Notes: generated by a model from the letters alone, not told the origin. Counted from the stretch's first letter, positions 43,737-53,754 are shown. The stretch is DNA of 64,000 nucleotides from Cylindrospermum sp. NIES-4074 (GCA_003994795.1 AP018269.1:1615346-1679345), one strand, 5' to 3'. Program-made: numbers and translations.

Positions 43737-44222
43737 ATGTTTACTGAATATTCCGAATATCTTATACATAGACAATGGATGCAACGTGCTCTAGAATTAG
43801 CACAAGTAGCCAGTGATGCTGGTGAAGTCCCTGTAGGGGCTGTAATTATTGACCCAACCGGAAACTTACTTGCGGAAGGTGAAAATAGAAAAGAACGCGA
43901 CAAAGACCCTACGGCTCATGCGGAAATAATTGCTCTGAGAGCAGCTGCTCAAACCTTAAAAAATTGGCGGCTTCATCAGTGTATTCTCTATGTAACTCTA
44001 GAACCTTGCCCGATGTGTGCTGGTGCAATAGTCCAAGCACGTTTGGGAACACTTGTCTATGGGGTGGACGATACAAAAACTGGCGCAATTCGTACTGTTA
44101 TCAACATACCCAACAGCCCAGCTTCTAATCACCACCTGCGGGTAGTTGGGGGTATTCTAGAATCAGCCTGTCGTCAGCAATTACAAACCTGGTTTGCTAC
44201 TAAACGGCGTCGGAAGAATTAA
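43737..44222 (+). CDS. tadA: tRNA-specific adenosine deaminase
   Basis: Zinc deaminase that makes inosine at the wobble position of tRNA-Arg(ACG). A protein of 161 residues. Zinc/catalytic motifs: DPTAHAEIIALRAAAQ (HAE) and LYVTLEPCPMCAGAIVQARL (PCxxC). ALELAQVASDAGEVPVGAVI is the usual N-terminal block. The first ~10 residues (FTEYSEYLIH) are a short extension; ATG 43737. Single gene, 50 bp after grxC. Confidence 0.95.
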   Translation: MFTEYSEYLIHRQWMQRALELAQVASDAGEVPVGAVIIDPTGNLLAEGENRKERDKDPTAHAEIIALRAAAQTLKNWRLHQCILYVTLEPCPMCAGAIVQARLGTLVYGVDDTKTGAIRTVINIPNSPASNHHLRVVGGILESACRQQLQTWFATKRRRKN

Positions 44223-44336
44223 CGGACAGAGTTAAAACTGTCCAGTCGGTAGGACACAAGTGACGCAAGAAAATCTACGGTGTAAACAATCAAGCTTTCA
44301 TTACATTCTACCAGACAATCAGTAGCCACCGTCATC

Positions 44337-45104
44337 ATGGAACTCTACTCTGCTTCTACCACCTGCCAAGCATCACCAACGAATATGCCAGCAAATCTTC
44401 AGGCGGCTCCTGTTACCTCGCAGGTTTCTCCTTGGTTAAGTCATTTGATGTATCTATTGGGGCGTCACTTTGTCCTTCCATTATTCTTTGGACACATTAA
44501 AATTACTGGACAAGAGAATATCCCCAAAAGTGGCCCTGTAATTCTAGCTCCTACTCATCGGGCGCGTTGGGATTCATTGGTTTTACCCTACGCTACTGGT
44601 CGTTGTGTAACAGGTCGAGATTTGCGCTTTATGGTGACAATCAGTGAATGTCAAGGATTGCAAGGCTGGGTTGTGAGACGCATGGGAGGGTTTCCTGTAG
44701 ATCCTCAGCACCCAGCTATCACTACTCTCCGTCATGCTGTGGATTTATTGGTAGATAGACAAATGTTAGTAATTTATCCAGAAGGCGGGATTTATCGAGA
44801 TGGCCAAGTTCACCCGTTAAAGCCTGGAATTGCTCGTCTGGCTTTGAGTGCTGAATTAAGTCACCCTGGATTAGGTGTGAAAGTTTTACCTGTTGGCATC
44901 AATTACAGCCAACCTCATCCTAATTGGGGTACAGATGTGAGCATTCACATTGGTGAACCAATACAAGTAACAGATTATATGAATGGCTCTGTAAAAAGAG
45001 ATGCCAAACGCCTCACGGCAGATTTAGCAAATATGTTGCAACAATTAAGCCATCGAGAATCACAAATCGCTAGTCATGCTTTTGCAGAAATTCCCCATTC
45101 TTAA
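44337..45104 (+). CDS. plsC: 1-acyl-sn-glycerol-3-phosphate acyltransferase (PlsC family)
   Basis: Membrane-associated acyltransferase that makes phosphatidic acid for glycerolipids. A protein of 255 residues. Motif I appears as APTHRARWDSLVLPYATG (HxxxxD), motif II as VRRMGGFPVDPQHPAITT, motif III as LVIYPEGGIYRDGQVHPLKP (EGG-type) and motif IV as VKVLPVGINY. An N-terminal Thr/Ala/Ser-rich stretch precedes a hydrophobic segment (WLSHLMYLLGRHFVLPLFFG). Several PlsC-like genes are usual in cyanobacteria, so the exact acceptor is uncertain. Confidence 0.88.
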   Translation: MELYSASTTCQASPTNMPANLQAAPVTSQVSPWLSHLMYLLGRHFVLPLFFGHIKITGQENIPKSGPVILAPTHRARWDSLVLPYATGRCVTGRDLRFMVTISECQGLQGWVVRRMGGFPVDPQHPAITTLRHAVDLLVDRQMLVIYPEGGIYRDGQVHPLKPGIARLALSAELSHPGLGVKVLPVGINYSQPHPNWGTDVSIHIGEPIQVTDYMNGSVKRDAKRLTADLANMLQQLSHRESQIASHAFAEIPHS

Positions 45105-45125
45105 ATTTTGTCAGTTGTGTTTTAC

Positions 45126-45344
45126 CAATGACCAATGACCGAATATTAGATTTTAAATTTTGGATTTTGGATTAAAGATTCAAAATTTAAAAAGGGTTAT
45201 AAGCCCCCAAATTTATATTCTCTTCGCGAGAAGCAAGCTACGTGAAACCAATCTAAAATCCCAAATCTAAAATTAAATGACTTGCCTCTGACTTGATTGC
45301 TGGGGTCAATCTAAAATCTAAAATCCAAAATTGTTTGACTAATG
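45126..45344 (-). repeat. Dispersed AT-rich repeat, copy 3 (inverted, with an insertion)
   Basis: Inverted relative to 6490-6700 and 15794-15941: it starts with GACCGAATATTAGATTTTAA and ends TTTGACTAATGAC. A block of ~65 bp containing CTTCGCGAGAAGCAAGCTAC interrupts the centre at a different place and with a different sequence from the insertion in copy 1. It fills the convergent spacer between plsC and the subtilase gene. Confidence 0.6.
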
Positions 45345-45345
45345 A

Positions 45346-47448
45346 CTACTGACTAATAACTAATTCCCATGTGTTGAGTCTTCCCACATCTTGGGGTGTG
45401 TAGTCGATGATCCATAACTGCCAACGTCCTTGAGATGAGAGAGATAGTAATTGCTTGAGGGCTGGATGCGATCGCATTGTGTAGGTTGTTTGCAGATTGG
45501 TGCGGCGTCCTAAGGTGCGATTTTGCAGTAACACTGGCTGATTATTAGGCGCAATTAAATAAACTTCTAAATCACCTAAAAAATCGTGACTAATATTGAG
45601 TGTGACTTGAATATCTTGAACCGTGATAGTTTCCGCAATAGCGATCGCACTTTTTACTCCCTGTAGATTACTATCAGGAATCGCTACTGGGTTTTTATTC
45701 TCACCCCGTACTTGTCTGCCACTATTCGATGTCACCGCCAATAACTGCTGTGCTGCTTGCACTGCCTTAGCTGCATTTACTTTGCCATAACCAAACCATT
45801 GGCTATGACCATTACTATCATAAGTTCCCTCACTGAGACCGAGTTGGGGGTCAGAATCAGAGTCAACAATCTTATCAGCAGTTTCTTGGAGGATGCGTTT
45901 GACTTGTTGTGCAGTCAAGTTAGGATTTGCTGATAACATCAGTGCTGCTAACCCTGCAACTACAGGAGTGGCGCTAGAAGTACCGCCAAAGTTACCAGTA
46001 AAGTCACCCGGATCATAGCCAGCAACCCCTAATTGGTCACTGGTGAACATTCCCAGTCCATTAAGAGAAGTGGCGATCGCAGGTTGTGTGTATACAAAAC
46101 CCGTTTCCTGAAACCACATCCCCGGTGGGGCATTATTACTAGGGGCGCAAACGGAAATATTAGTACCCCAATTACTATAAGCCGCTTTTTTATTCAAACT
46201 CGTAGCCGCAGCCACCGCAATTACATCTGGATGGATAGTAAAACCACTTAACCAAGCTGTATCGCCTTCTAAAATATTCTTCGGCCAATTCCGCTCATTC
46301 ACAGTGCCATCAATCGGGCGGTTAGCATTGCCAGCTGCAAACAGAATTACGCAACCTTTGCCATTGCGCCCATTGGTAGCAGCGCGGGTCATTGCCGCAC
46401 GTTGGCGCAAAGACAAGGGGAAATAAACCGCAGATGCTCCCCAACTGCAAGAAATTACACTAGCCCCATTTTTAATCGCCCAGTCGAATATGTCCTCAAT
46501 TGATTCATCATCCAAAAACCCAGTAGTACGAATTGGCATCAATGCACAACCAGGAGCAACTCCCACAATTCCTGTACCATTTTCCTCAGCCAAGGCTATT
46601 CCCGCACAAGCTGTGCCATGACTGGTTTCTTTTGTATCAGGTAAGGGTAAAAAGTCATTTTCCTTTAAGTCTCTGGGGGCAACAATTTTGCCGATACCTT
46701 GCAAATCTGGATGATTCAAATCAAAAGAATCATCCACCACCGCCACCACCACAGAACGCACACCACGAGTGATATCCCAAGCTTTTTCTACCGCAATATG
46801 GGAACCTGCCGCCAACTGATTACCGCCATTGTGGTTGAGATACCATTGTCGGGGATAAAGCGGGTCGCGGGGTTTATAATGTGGTTCTTGTTGAATGAAG
46901 ATGTTAGGTTCAGCAGCTAGAACTTCTGGGAGTGCTGACAATTGGTTAGCAATTTTGATGGGATTTTCTGTAGCTTGTTTGCTAACCAAAAACACAAATG
47001 TATTCGGCAGTCCCAAAACTGGTTTATCCGGGACTAACCGGAAGGTGGTGGCGATCGCATTTATTTTGGCATTGTCCACCCAAGAGGCAAATTGAATCGT
47101 GATTTGGTCACTCAGATAAACAAAAGAGCCGGGATTATCTTTGATTTTATAAACATGGCTAGCAAAGGCAACATTTTCGTCAGCCCTAGCTTGAGACATG
47201 GCTACTTCCAACTGGCCGGGGACAACAGTGAAGAGTTCTAGTTGGGCTTTGGGAATAGTGCGACGCCAAACACCCCAAGAAACCTGAGATAATTGCGATC
47301 GCTCAAAGTCAGCAGTCAGACGGATGGTGAACCGATACAAAGCTTTTTCTAAAATCAACTCTTCACCACCGCGTTGTAAAACCACTCCCTGGTTGCTTAC
47401 TGGTACACCTGTGGTAGAAAAATCAGAGGAATTGACGCGATCGCTCAT
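45346..47448 (-). CDS. Subtilisin-like serine protease with C-terminal P domain (PrcA-like)
   Basis: 700-residue S8 peptidase. Catalytic Asp in VVVAVVDDSFDLNHPDLQ, His in ETSHGTACAGIALAEENG, Ser in FGGTSSATPVVAGLAALML. The N-terminal ~200 residues form a propeptide-like region (FVFLVSKQATENPIKIANQL). The C-terminal ~130 residues (AIAIAETITVQDIQVTLNIS, SQGRWQLWIIDYTPQDVGRL) are a proprotein-convertase P domain. No clear signal peptide. The architecture is that of cyanobacterial calcium-dependent proteases such as Anabaena PrcA, though I cannot confirm orthology. Confidence 0.9.
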   Translation of the reverse strand: MSDRVNSSDFSTTGVPVSNQGVVLQRGGEELILEKALYRFTIRLTADFERSQLSQVSWGVWRRTIPKAQLELFTVVPGQLEVAMSQARADENVAFASHVYKIKDNPGSFVYLSDQITIQFASWVDNAKINAIATTFRLVPDKPVLGLPNTFVFLVSKQATENPIKIANQLSALPEVLAAEPNIFIQQEPHYKPRDPLYPRQWYLNHNGGNQLAAGSHIAVEKAWDITRGVRSVVVAVVDDSFDLNHPDLQGIGKIVAPRDLKENDFLPLPDTKETSHGTACAGIALAEENGTGIVGVAPGCALMPIRTTGFLDDESIEDIFDWAIKNGASVISCSWGASAVYFPLSLRQRAAMTRAATNGRNGKGCVILFAAGNANRPIDGTVNERNWPKNILEGDTAWLSGFTIHPDVIAVAAATSLNKKAAYSNWGTNISVCAPSNNAPPGMWFQETGFVYTQPAIATSLNGLGMFTSDQLGVAGYDPGDFTGNFGGTSSATPVVAGLAALMLSANPNLTAQQVKRILQETADKIVDSDSDPQLGLSEGTYDSNGHSQWFGYGKVNAAKAVQAAQQLLAVTSNSGRQVRGENKNPVAIPDSNLQGVKSAIAIAETITVQDIQVTLNISHDFLGDLEVYLIAPNNQPVLLQNRTLGRRTNLQTTYTMRSHPALKQLLSLSSQGRWQLWIIDYTPQDVGRLNTWELVISQ

Positions 47449-47648
47449 AAGGATGATTTTAGTTAAAATGCTGGGGTTTCATTAAAGTTATCCAATTTTG
47501 GACAGGTTTTTCCCAAGGGCAATGGGAACTCAGTTAAACCGATTCTTAGTCTAAACCAAAGAAACTTATATTATCTAAGACACAAACAGAGTTAAGATAC
47601 CCCAAGTTTCCCTACATTTTCTATATAGTTGTTGCACAAATTGACCTC

Positions 47649-48692
47649 ATGAACATTGCTGCTGCTGCTCCCTTAATTCGCTTCACTTCCTTATCACTCA
47701 TAGCAGTCTTCAGCCTGCTATCACCTGTCAATGCTCAAATATCACAGCTACCAGGCAATACTAGCCCACAACCCATTGACCCCAACAACCCCAATGTCCT
47801 CAGCCCTACAAGCCAAAATAACAGCCTGTTGAGCATTGAAGGGGGGCAGCGTCTGATGCAAGAATCAGATCAGGCTTTTTCTGCTCAAAAATATGATGTC
47901 GCTGCTAAAAAACTGCAAGAAGCACGTCAGGTTTTTAATCAGCTGTCTAATTTTTATCAGGATCTCAACTCTAGCTTTTCGGGTATTGACAACAGAGTTT
48001 CTGATTCCCAGCGGAAACAGGCTTTAGAAACTGCCCAACTGCGAGATGAAACTACCTACCGTCTAGCACTAACACATCGGGCGTTAAATCAACCAGAATT
48101 AGCTGTACCATTATTGATTCAAATTATTAAGAGTCAAAACCCCACCAGGGATTTAGGCAAAAAAGCTTATCAACAGTTATTTGAACTGGGTTTTGTTGAT
48201 GTTCCCTATCCCAAACCAGATGAAAATAATTCAGCTTCTACCCCTCCAACAACACCAAATAATACCCTTTTGAGCATTGAAAAGGGAAATACTTTGATGA
48301 AAGAGGCAGATGAGGCCGTTTCTGCTCAAAGATATGATGTCGCTGCCAAGAAACTGCAAGAATCACGTCAGGTTTTTAATCAGCTATCTAATTTTTATCA
48401 GGATCTTAACTCTAGCTTTTCCGGAATTGATAGCAGAGTTACCGATGCCCAGCGAAAAAATGCCCTAGAAACTGCCCAAAAGCGGGATGAAGCTACTTAT
48501 AGGCTATCACTGGTACATCGGGCGCTCAATCAACCAGAATTAGCTGTGCCGTTGTTAGTGCAAATTATTAAGAGTCAAAACCCCACCAGGGATTTAGGTA
48601 AAAAAGCTTATCAACAGTTGTTTGAATTGGGTTTTGTCAATTCTCCTTATCCCAGAAAACCTGGCAGTTCATCTTCCTCTTCCCAAAAATAA
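47649..48692 (+). CDS. Secreted protein with two copies of a ~130-residue helical domain
   Basis: A protein of 347 residues with a signal peptide (LIRFTSLSLIAVFSLLSPV, then NAQ). Two homologous blocks follow: residues ~55-180 and ~200-325, each beginning LLSIE-G and containing DVAAKKLQEARQVFNQLSNF, LNQPELAVPLL and TRDLGKKAYQQLFELGFV. The block resembles a TPR-like helical repeat. The DNA of the two copies is highly similar, so the duplication is recent or kept uniform. A Pro/Asn/Ser linker and a Ser-rich tail (PGSSSSSSQK) complete it. Function unknown; probably periplasmic. Confidence 0.75.
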   Translation: MNIAAAAPLIRFTSLSLIAVFSLLSPVNAQISQLPGNTSPQPIDPNNPNVLSPTSQNNSLLSIEGGQRLMQESDQAFSAQKYDVAAKKLQEARQVFNQLSNFYQDLNSSFSGIDNRVSDSQRKQALETAQLRDETTYRLALTHRALNQPELAVPLLIQIIKSQNPTRDLGKKAYQQLFELGFVDVPYPKPDENNSASTPPTTPNNTLLSIEKGNTLMKEADEAVSAQRYDVAAKKLQESRQVFNQLSNFYQDLNSSFSGIDSRVTDAQRKNALETAQKRDEATYRLSLVHRALNQPELAVPLLVQIIKSQNPTRDLGKKAYQQLFELGFVNSPYPRKPGSSSSSSQK

Positions 48693-48910
48693 TTGATTAT
48701 TTCGCCCCAATACCTGAGCGGCTGTTTCAGAACGCTCCAATGCTAGGATGGGGTTATCTGGTGTGGGTGGGCTGTGCGATCGCGCGATCGCCAAGTCAAA
48801 ATACCCTCAAGCACCCATTTATTCCCAGCCTTGCCAAAACTTAACCTTGGCAATGGCATCTGCTGTATATCTTGTTAATAATAGAAAAGTAAGTTTTTTC
48901 AGGAATTGCG

Positions 48911-49168
48911 ATGATTAGTCCGCAGCAGGTTGAAGCAATGATCAAGGCGGGATTGCCAGACGCCCAAGTTCAGGTGCAGGACTTGACTGGTGGCGGTGAC
49001 CACTATCAGGTGACAGTAGTTTCATCGCAGTTTGCAGGTAAGGGACTGGTGCAACAGCATCAGTTAGTTTATGGCACGTTGCGGCAAGCTATGTCAACGG
49101 AAGCGATTCATGCCTTGGCTGTCAAAACATATACTCCCGAAGCTTGGCAAACAACAGCCACTTCGTAA
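48911..49168 (+). CDS. bolA: BolA-family protein
   Basis: An 85-residue protein of the BolA/YrbA type ([20 protein letters not shown] at the start; [20 protein letters not shown] with the conserved His; [15 protein letters not shown]). BolA proteins form [2Fe-2S]-bridged heterodimers with monothiol glutaredoxins; such a glutaredoxin is encoded 100 bp downstream on the same strand. ATG at 48911, preceded by AGGAATT. Likely co-transcribed with grxD. Confidence 0.93.
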   Translation: MISPQQVEAMIKAGLPDAQVQVQDLTGGGDHYQVTVVSSQFAGKGLVQQHQLVYGTLRQAMSTEAIHALAVKTYTPEAWQTTATS

Positions 49169-49268
49169 AGTCAATAGTCTCAAGTTCAAAGCTGAAACAC
49201 TAACTGTTAGCTTGTTGACTATTAACTATTAAACCTTGATTATCAGCAACATAGGAAACACAAAAACC

Positions 49269-49592
49269 ATGACGCCAGAACTCAAAGAAAAAATTGATAA
49301 CTTGTTGCAACAAAACAAGATTTTGGTTTTCATGAAGGGAAACAAGTTGATGCCTCAATGTGGTTTCTCCAACAACGTTGTGCAAATTCTCAATACATTG
49401 GGAGTTCCCTTCGAGACAATTGACGTTCTCTCAGACTATGAAATTCGTCAAGGAATTAAAGAATATTCTGAATGGCCAACAATTCCCCAAGTCTACATTG
49501 ATGGTCAATTTATTGGCGGTTCTGACATCTTGATTGAACTTTACCAAAAAGGCGAATTGCAGGAATTGGTAGAAGTTGCTCTAGCTTCCTAA
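49269..49592 (+). CDS. grxD: Monothiol glutaredoxin (Grx4 type)
   Basis: Iron-sulfur-binding CGFS glutaredoxin. A protein of 107 residues: KILVFMKGNKLMPQCGFSNN carries the CGFS site, WPTIPQVYIDGQFIGGSDIL the cis-Pro and GG motifs. ATG 49269 (MTPELKEKIDNLLQQNKI) is preferred; an in-frame upstream extension to 49236 is unlike the family. It follows bolA, consistent with the known BolA-Grx partnership in Fe-S trafficking. A terminator lies at 49619-49668. Confidence 0.96.
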   Translation: MTPELKEKIDNLLQQNKILVFMKGNKLMPQCGFSNNVVQILNTLGVPFETIDVLSDYEIRQGIKEYSEWPTIPQVYIDGQFIGGSDILIELYQKGELQELVEVALAS

Positions 49593-49618
49593 TATTTTCA
49601 ATTTGTCCTGTTTTGACT

Positions 49619-49668
49619 GCCCTTGAAAAGTGGAGATGCTAATATGCCCCCAGTTTCAAGGGCTTTTT
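49619..49668 (+). terminator. Terminator of bolA-grxD
   Basis: GCCCTTGAAA (49619-49628) / TTTCAAGGGC (49654-49663), perfect 10-bp stem with a 25-nt loop, then TTTTT. About 27 bp after the grxD stop. Confidence 0.75.
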
Positions 49669-49725
49669 CATAGGTCGGGGTGTAGTTCATACACTAAAGT
49701 AATAGATTAAGTATTTTTACAGAAA

Positions 49726-51775
49726 TTAAACTCCTGTTCTCACCAGTCTCACAACGGCTGCAACTAATTTATCTGCATTCAGAGGCTTAGATAAATGCAT
49801 CTGAAAGCCAGCACTGAGTGCTTGTTGCTCATCATAATTTCTAGCAAAGGCAGTTAAGGCGATCGCCGGAATTTGTCCACCCTCTTCAGGGGACAAAGTT
49901 CTCACTTGACGTATTAGCGTGTAGCCATCTATGTCGGGCATACCAATATCACTCACCAACACATCTGGCTTTGTCTGTGTTAAAACTTGTAATGCTTCAA
50001 ATGCCGAAGATACCGCTATGACCTCAGCCCCGTCTTGCTTTAACACAAAAGCGACAAAATCTCGCGAATCAGCGTCATCCTCCACAATTAAAACTTGCAC
50101 ACCAGCGAGAGGTAAAGAGTTAGATGCTAACAATGAGGAGTGATTTTGTTTATCTGGCATATTCGGGTTTTCGTCTTGGAGAAGCGGCAAACTAACAGTA
50201 AATGTTGCCCCTTTCCCCTCACCAGGACTTTCTGCTTTGACTGTACCACCATGCATTTCCACGATATTACGGACAATTGCTAGTCCCAGCCCTAATCCGC
50301 CAAATTTTCTGGCAGAACTGCTATCTGCTTGCTGGAAATAATCAAACACATAGGGCAAAAACTCAGCATTAATCCCCTGACCTGAATCGCTAACTATGAT
50401 TTGAGCATAGCCATCAGCTTGCCCTAGTCGCACTTCTACCTTTCCTCCCTTGGGCGTAAATTTGACAGCGTTGGTCAGGAGATTCCAGACAACCTGCTGC
50501 AAGCGAGTAAAGTCACCCACAATTATTCCCACATTGGGGGCAAATATTGTATCCACCTGAATTGACTTGGTTTCTATTGCTAACCCCATCGTTTCTAGTG
50601 CTGACAATACTGTAGATGCTAAATTGATATTCTTAATCTTCAGCGTCAATTTGCCCTGTAAAATTCTGGAAGTATCCAGCAAGTCTTCAATTAGTTGAAC
50701 CTGTAATTTGGCATTACGCTCGATTGTTGCTAATGCTTGTGATGTCTTTTCTTGATCAAATTCATGGCTTTGTAATAACGTAGACCACCCCAGAATAGCG
50801 TTAAGTGGAGTGCGTAGCTCGTGGGAAAGTACAGCCAGAAATTCATCTTTAATTCGATTAGCTGATTCTGCTTTAGCTCGTGCAGTTTGTTCTAATTCCA
50901 GCAGGTCTGCGCGTTCTTGTTGTAGTTGTTTTTGTTCGTGGATATCTGTACAAGTTCCAAACCACTTCACTATACGACCTTGCTCATCTTTGAGCGGTAA
51001 GCCCCTTGCTAACTGCCAGCGATAGGTACTATCAGATGCGCGTTTAAAGCGGTATTCATTTTCATATAAAATACCTTTTTGTACAGCATTCAACCATACC
51101 TTATGAGCGCTTTCTACATCATCTGGATGTAATGCTGTCAACCAACCAGAACCCAAAGACTGCTCGATTGTTAGCCCAGTATAATCACACCAATTTTTGT
51201 TAAAATAGTCGGTCTTACCGTTGTTATCAGCAGTCCAGACAAGTTGAGGAATTACCTCAGCCAAATAACGGTAGCGTTCCTCACTTTGTCGCAGAATTTC
51301 CAGAATGCGTTGACGTTCAGCGATTTCCTCTTGTAATAGCTCGTTGGATTTAGTTATTTCAGTGGTGCGAATAGTCACCAAGTCCTTGTTCTAGTTGAGC
51401 CGGACTTTTAAGTGCAAGAGCTTGTGGAACTAAGGGAAAAAGCTCTACTGCTGTAAATAAAGATATGATTGCAGTTACTGCTTTAATTAACCCCGAAAAC
51501 CAGTAGGTTGGATGCCAAAGTGTCCAAATTTCTATGAGGTGAGTTGTGCCGCAAGCAACGATAAATGCACTAAACAGTAGAAAAATCCAATAAAATGGCA
51601 AATCCTGCCGTTTACGGACAAAGTAGAACAGTGTAGCTGGAATAGAGTAATAAGCTAATGCAATAGCCCCGTCAGATACTATGTGTAACCAAACTAAATC
51701 TGTTTGCCATAAATAGCAGTGTCCGTGGGGGATAAATGGCCCTGAGCTAAATAAATTAGTCCATAATTCTGACAT
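49726..51775 (-). pseudogene. Ethylene-receptor-like hybrid histidine kinase, split by a one-base frameshift
   Basis: The two reading frames 51775-51359 and 51381-49726 together make one receptor. The first ends SPAQLEQGLGDYSHH; the second opens with DLVTIRTTEITKSNELLQEE, and dropping one C of the CC at 51384-51385 joins them as LEQDLVTIRTTE. Domains: ethylene-binding three-helix region, PAS (LAEVIPQLVWTADNNGKTDY), HisKA (LAVLSHELRTPLNAILGWS), HATPase (NLLTNAVKFTPKGG; GLGLGLAIVRNIVEMHGG) and a complete receiver (VLIVEDDADSRDF; PDVLVSDIGMPDIDGYTL). The second frame would need a TTG start with no ribosome site. It is either a true pseudogene, a sequencing error, or a soluble kinase made from the second frame. 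Confidence 0.75.
51359..51775 (-). CDS. Ethylene-binding-like membrane domain (5' fragment of the split kinase)
   Basis: 138 residues with three hydrophobic helices. WLHIVSDGAIALAYYSIPAT and FSAFIVACGTTHLIEIWTLW reproduce the ETR1/Slr1212-type ethylene-binding domain, including the copper ligands Cys and His spaced as CxxxH. It ends prematurely at TGA after a frame change near 51384. If translated alone it would be a membrane stub able to bind ethylene or copper without signalling output. Confidence 0.7.
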   Translation of the reverse strand: MSELWTNLFSSGPFIPHGHCYLWQTDLVWLHIVSDGAIALAYYSIPATLFYFVRKRQDLPFYWIFLLFSAFIVACGTTHLIEIWTLWHPTYWFSGLIKAVTAIISLFTAVELFPLVPQALALKSPAQLEQGLGDYSHH

Positions 51776-52999
51776 AAGCGCATGTTTTGAGATGATTAAA
51801 AATAAACGTCACTTAAAAATACGTTACTGTTAACTGGTATGATTTTTTTACTAGTACACAAGCAATAAATAGAAATACAGACCATAGTGTAATTAAGTCT
51901 TATTTTCTATTATGCGATTATGCAGAAAAAAGCTTAATTAAATACCGATAATTCTTTTATGCAACAGTCCAAAACATGGAATGTAGGCTGATTTTTCTCC
52001 ATCGTCTCTAATGACGGTTTTGTCCTGTTATTTTCCTGACCTTTAACATGGAGAGTGCTAGGCTCACACTGGCAACTAACTTATCCTAAATTAACGTGAG
52101 TTCGACGGGAGTTGTAGAACTTCTCTCCAAACCTCTCGTCGCAACGGAGAGAGGCTTAAAATCCTTAATTTTTCTTTCTTTACTAAGGTTTAACTGCCCT
52201 TCTTTGCGTCGGAGAGGGTTTGGGGAGAGGTTCATCGAACTCACGTTAATTTAGTCAGAAACTCTCGCAAAATTATCACACCCAATAGCCAAGATAATGC
52301 TTACGAACATCAACCAATCAAATGAAAATATTGGTGCAATAATTCACTCAGATTATTCACACAATAATTTACAGTATCTATATAAGTCATCGTATTTATT
52401 CATCCATCGAAAAGGATGCTGTGAAAAGTAAGCGCTGTTACCAGCCCCACTTTTACTGCTAATTTTTTTGCTATCAACTACTAATCATAAAAGAAATTAG
52501 GCTGCTTCACACAGATTTTGTAAAAAAATATATATTTAATAATAAATTGTGCTTACTAAGGTTGTCTGATCGAGTCTATATCTTTTAGATGGATTTCATG
52601 CTTGCTATCATTTGTGAGCTAAAAAGCTATAAATATCCTACTAATTATTGATATACATTCAAGAACTTCGGTTAAATTGGCTCTAGCTTGTGATCACACC
52701 TGTGGAGGTTTTGTGAATTTTTCCAGAAAGCTATAAATTGGTGATGGGTACGCGATCGCATTTACAAATTTTGTTCGCTCACCAAAATTCCCGCATCAGC
52801 AACTATGTTGGACACCACTGACCAAAAATCCCCCCAGTCGCATTCAGAAGACCAAAATAGCACTGAGGGGATGCGTCTTATCAATACAATACAATTTTTT
52901 CCAAATTTTATCCCACTACACCCGTTGACCAATACAGACAATATGCTATAATCGTCTGCGGCAAGCAACGGTTGCTACCAATAACCCAGTTGAGATTAT
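51776..52999. other. 1.2-kb gene-free spacer
   Basis: No supported gene. It contains the MITE-like element at 52086-52254. A 68-codon minus-strand frame at 52762-52968 has no family resemblance. The rest is AT-rich; the leader of the split kinase gene lies at its left end. Confidence 0.45.
52086..52254. repeat. MITE-like element with perfect 20-bp terminal inverted repeats
   Basis: CTAAATTAACGTGAGTTCGA (52086-52105) and its exact complement (52235-52254) bound a 169-bp segment. Inside, a second pair of inverted segments (CTCTCCAAACCTCTCGTCGCA and TGCGTCGGAGAGGGTTTGGGGAGAG, with mismatches) extends the stem. No coding capacity. The structure fits a non-autonomous transposable element or a long hairpin. 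Confidence 0.65.
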
Positions 53000-53251
53000 T
53001 TAGCGGTAGTAATCGGGTTCTGGCTCTGGTTGCGCCATGACAAAGTTTGAGCCATCGTACAAGTAGCGGCTTGCTTCCTCTTCTAGACGATGAATTAGAT
53101 AGGGTTCAATAGCGTTACCCTGACGCAGTGCGGCTAGATACCCATCCAAGTACATCCGCATATCAGATGTGCGATAGCCGCGATTCCATAGCTCGACGAA
53201 GGCGTCAGTGAGTTTTTGGTAATAGCGGATGGTTTGTGTGTCTTGAAGCAT
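53000..53251 (-). CDS. Small conserved cyanobacterial protein (DUF6761-like)
   Basis: About 83 residues from ATG 53251 (MLQDTQTIRYYQKLTDAFVE); an in-frame upstream extension to 53296 is unlike homologues. It contains LWNRGYRTSDMRMYLDGYLA and EPYLIHRLEEEASRYLYDGS, ending in a Pro/Glu tail (PEPEPDYYR). I associate this with the cyanobacterial DUF6761 family from memory. Helical, soluble, function unknown. A 503-bp spacer precedes it. Confidence 0.75.
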   Translation of the reverse strand: MLQDTQTIRYYQKLTDAFVELWNRGYRTSDMRMYLDGYLAALRQGNAIEPYLIHRLEEEASRYLYDGSNFVMAQPEPEPDYYR

Positions 53252-53754
53252 AACTGCTGTTTTATCTTTTTGGAATGAGAACTGTAAGTGATTCACGCTG
53301 AAATGTGAAGTTTCACATCCCCTTCGACATTAACCTAAAGTTAATATTTCTACTTTGGGTAAGACCCCCCAGCAGCTAGAAACTTAAGTTGATCCTATTC
53401 CACAAAAGTTGGAATATGATTGTTTGGTAAGCTATTTTTATGATTCGCGATGTGTCAGCAGCCAGTTTTGATTATTGGCGGCTGTGGAGGTTGGTAGTAA
53501 GCAAAGAAAATCTGCTTGTATCCAAGGGCTGAAAAATTGTGCGGGTAAAGTATATTTAGTTTGATTCTGATCAGTCTAACAAAAATTCCAGAAGATTACT
53601 AACTTAGCTTTGGGTAAAGTCCAAATAAAAATTTTTGCAAGTATTTAAATGAGGAATTGTAAAGATCGTAGCAATTGAAGTAACAAAGGCTACAAAACCT
53701 TGGACAGGGGCTTGTTAATTTGAGAGTCTATCAACGCTAAGGGGTCTTGCCACA
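53252..53754. other. Divergent spacer before the response-regulator gene
   Basis: About 500 bp between divergent genes. No reading frame or strong repeat is supported. It must carry both promoters; no convincing -10/-35 pair was chosen. Confidence 0.35.

Noticed and set aside
52762-52968. 68-codon minus-strand frame
   Set aside because: No recognisable features or ribosome site; lies in a gene-free spacer.
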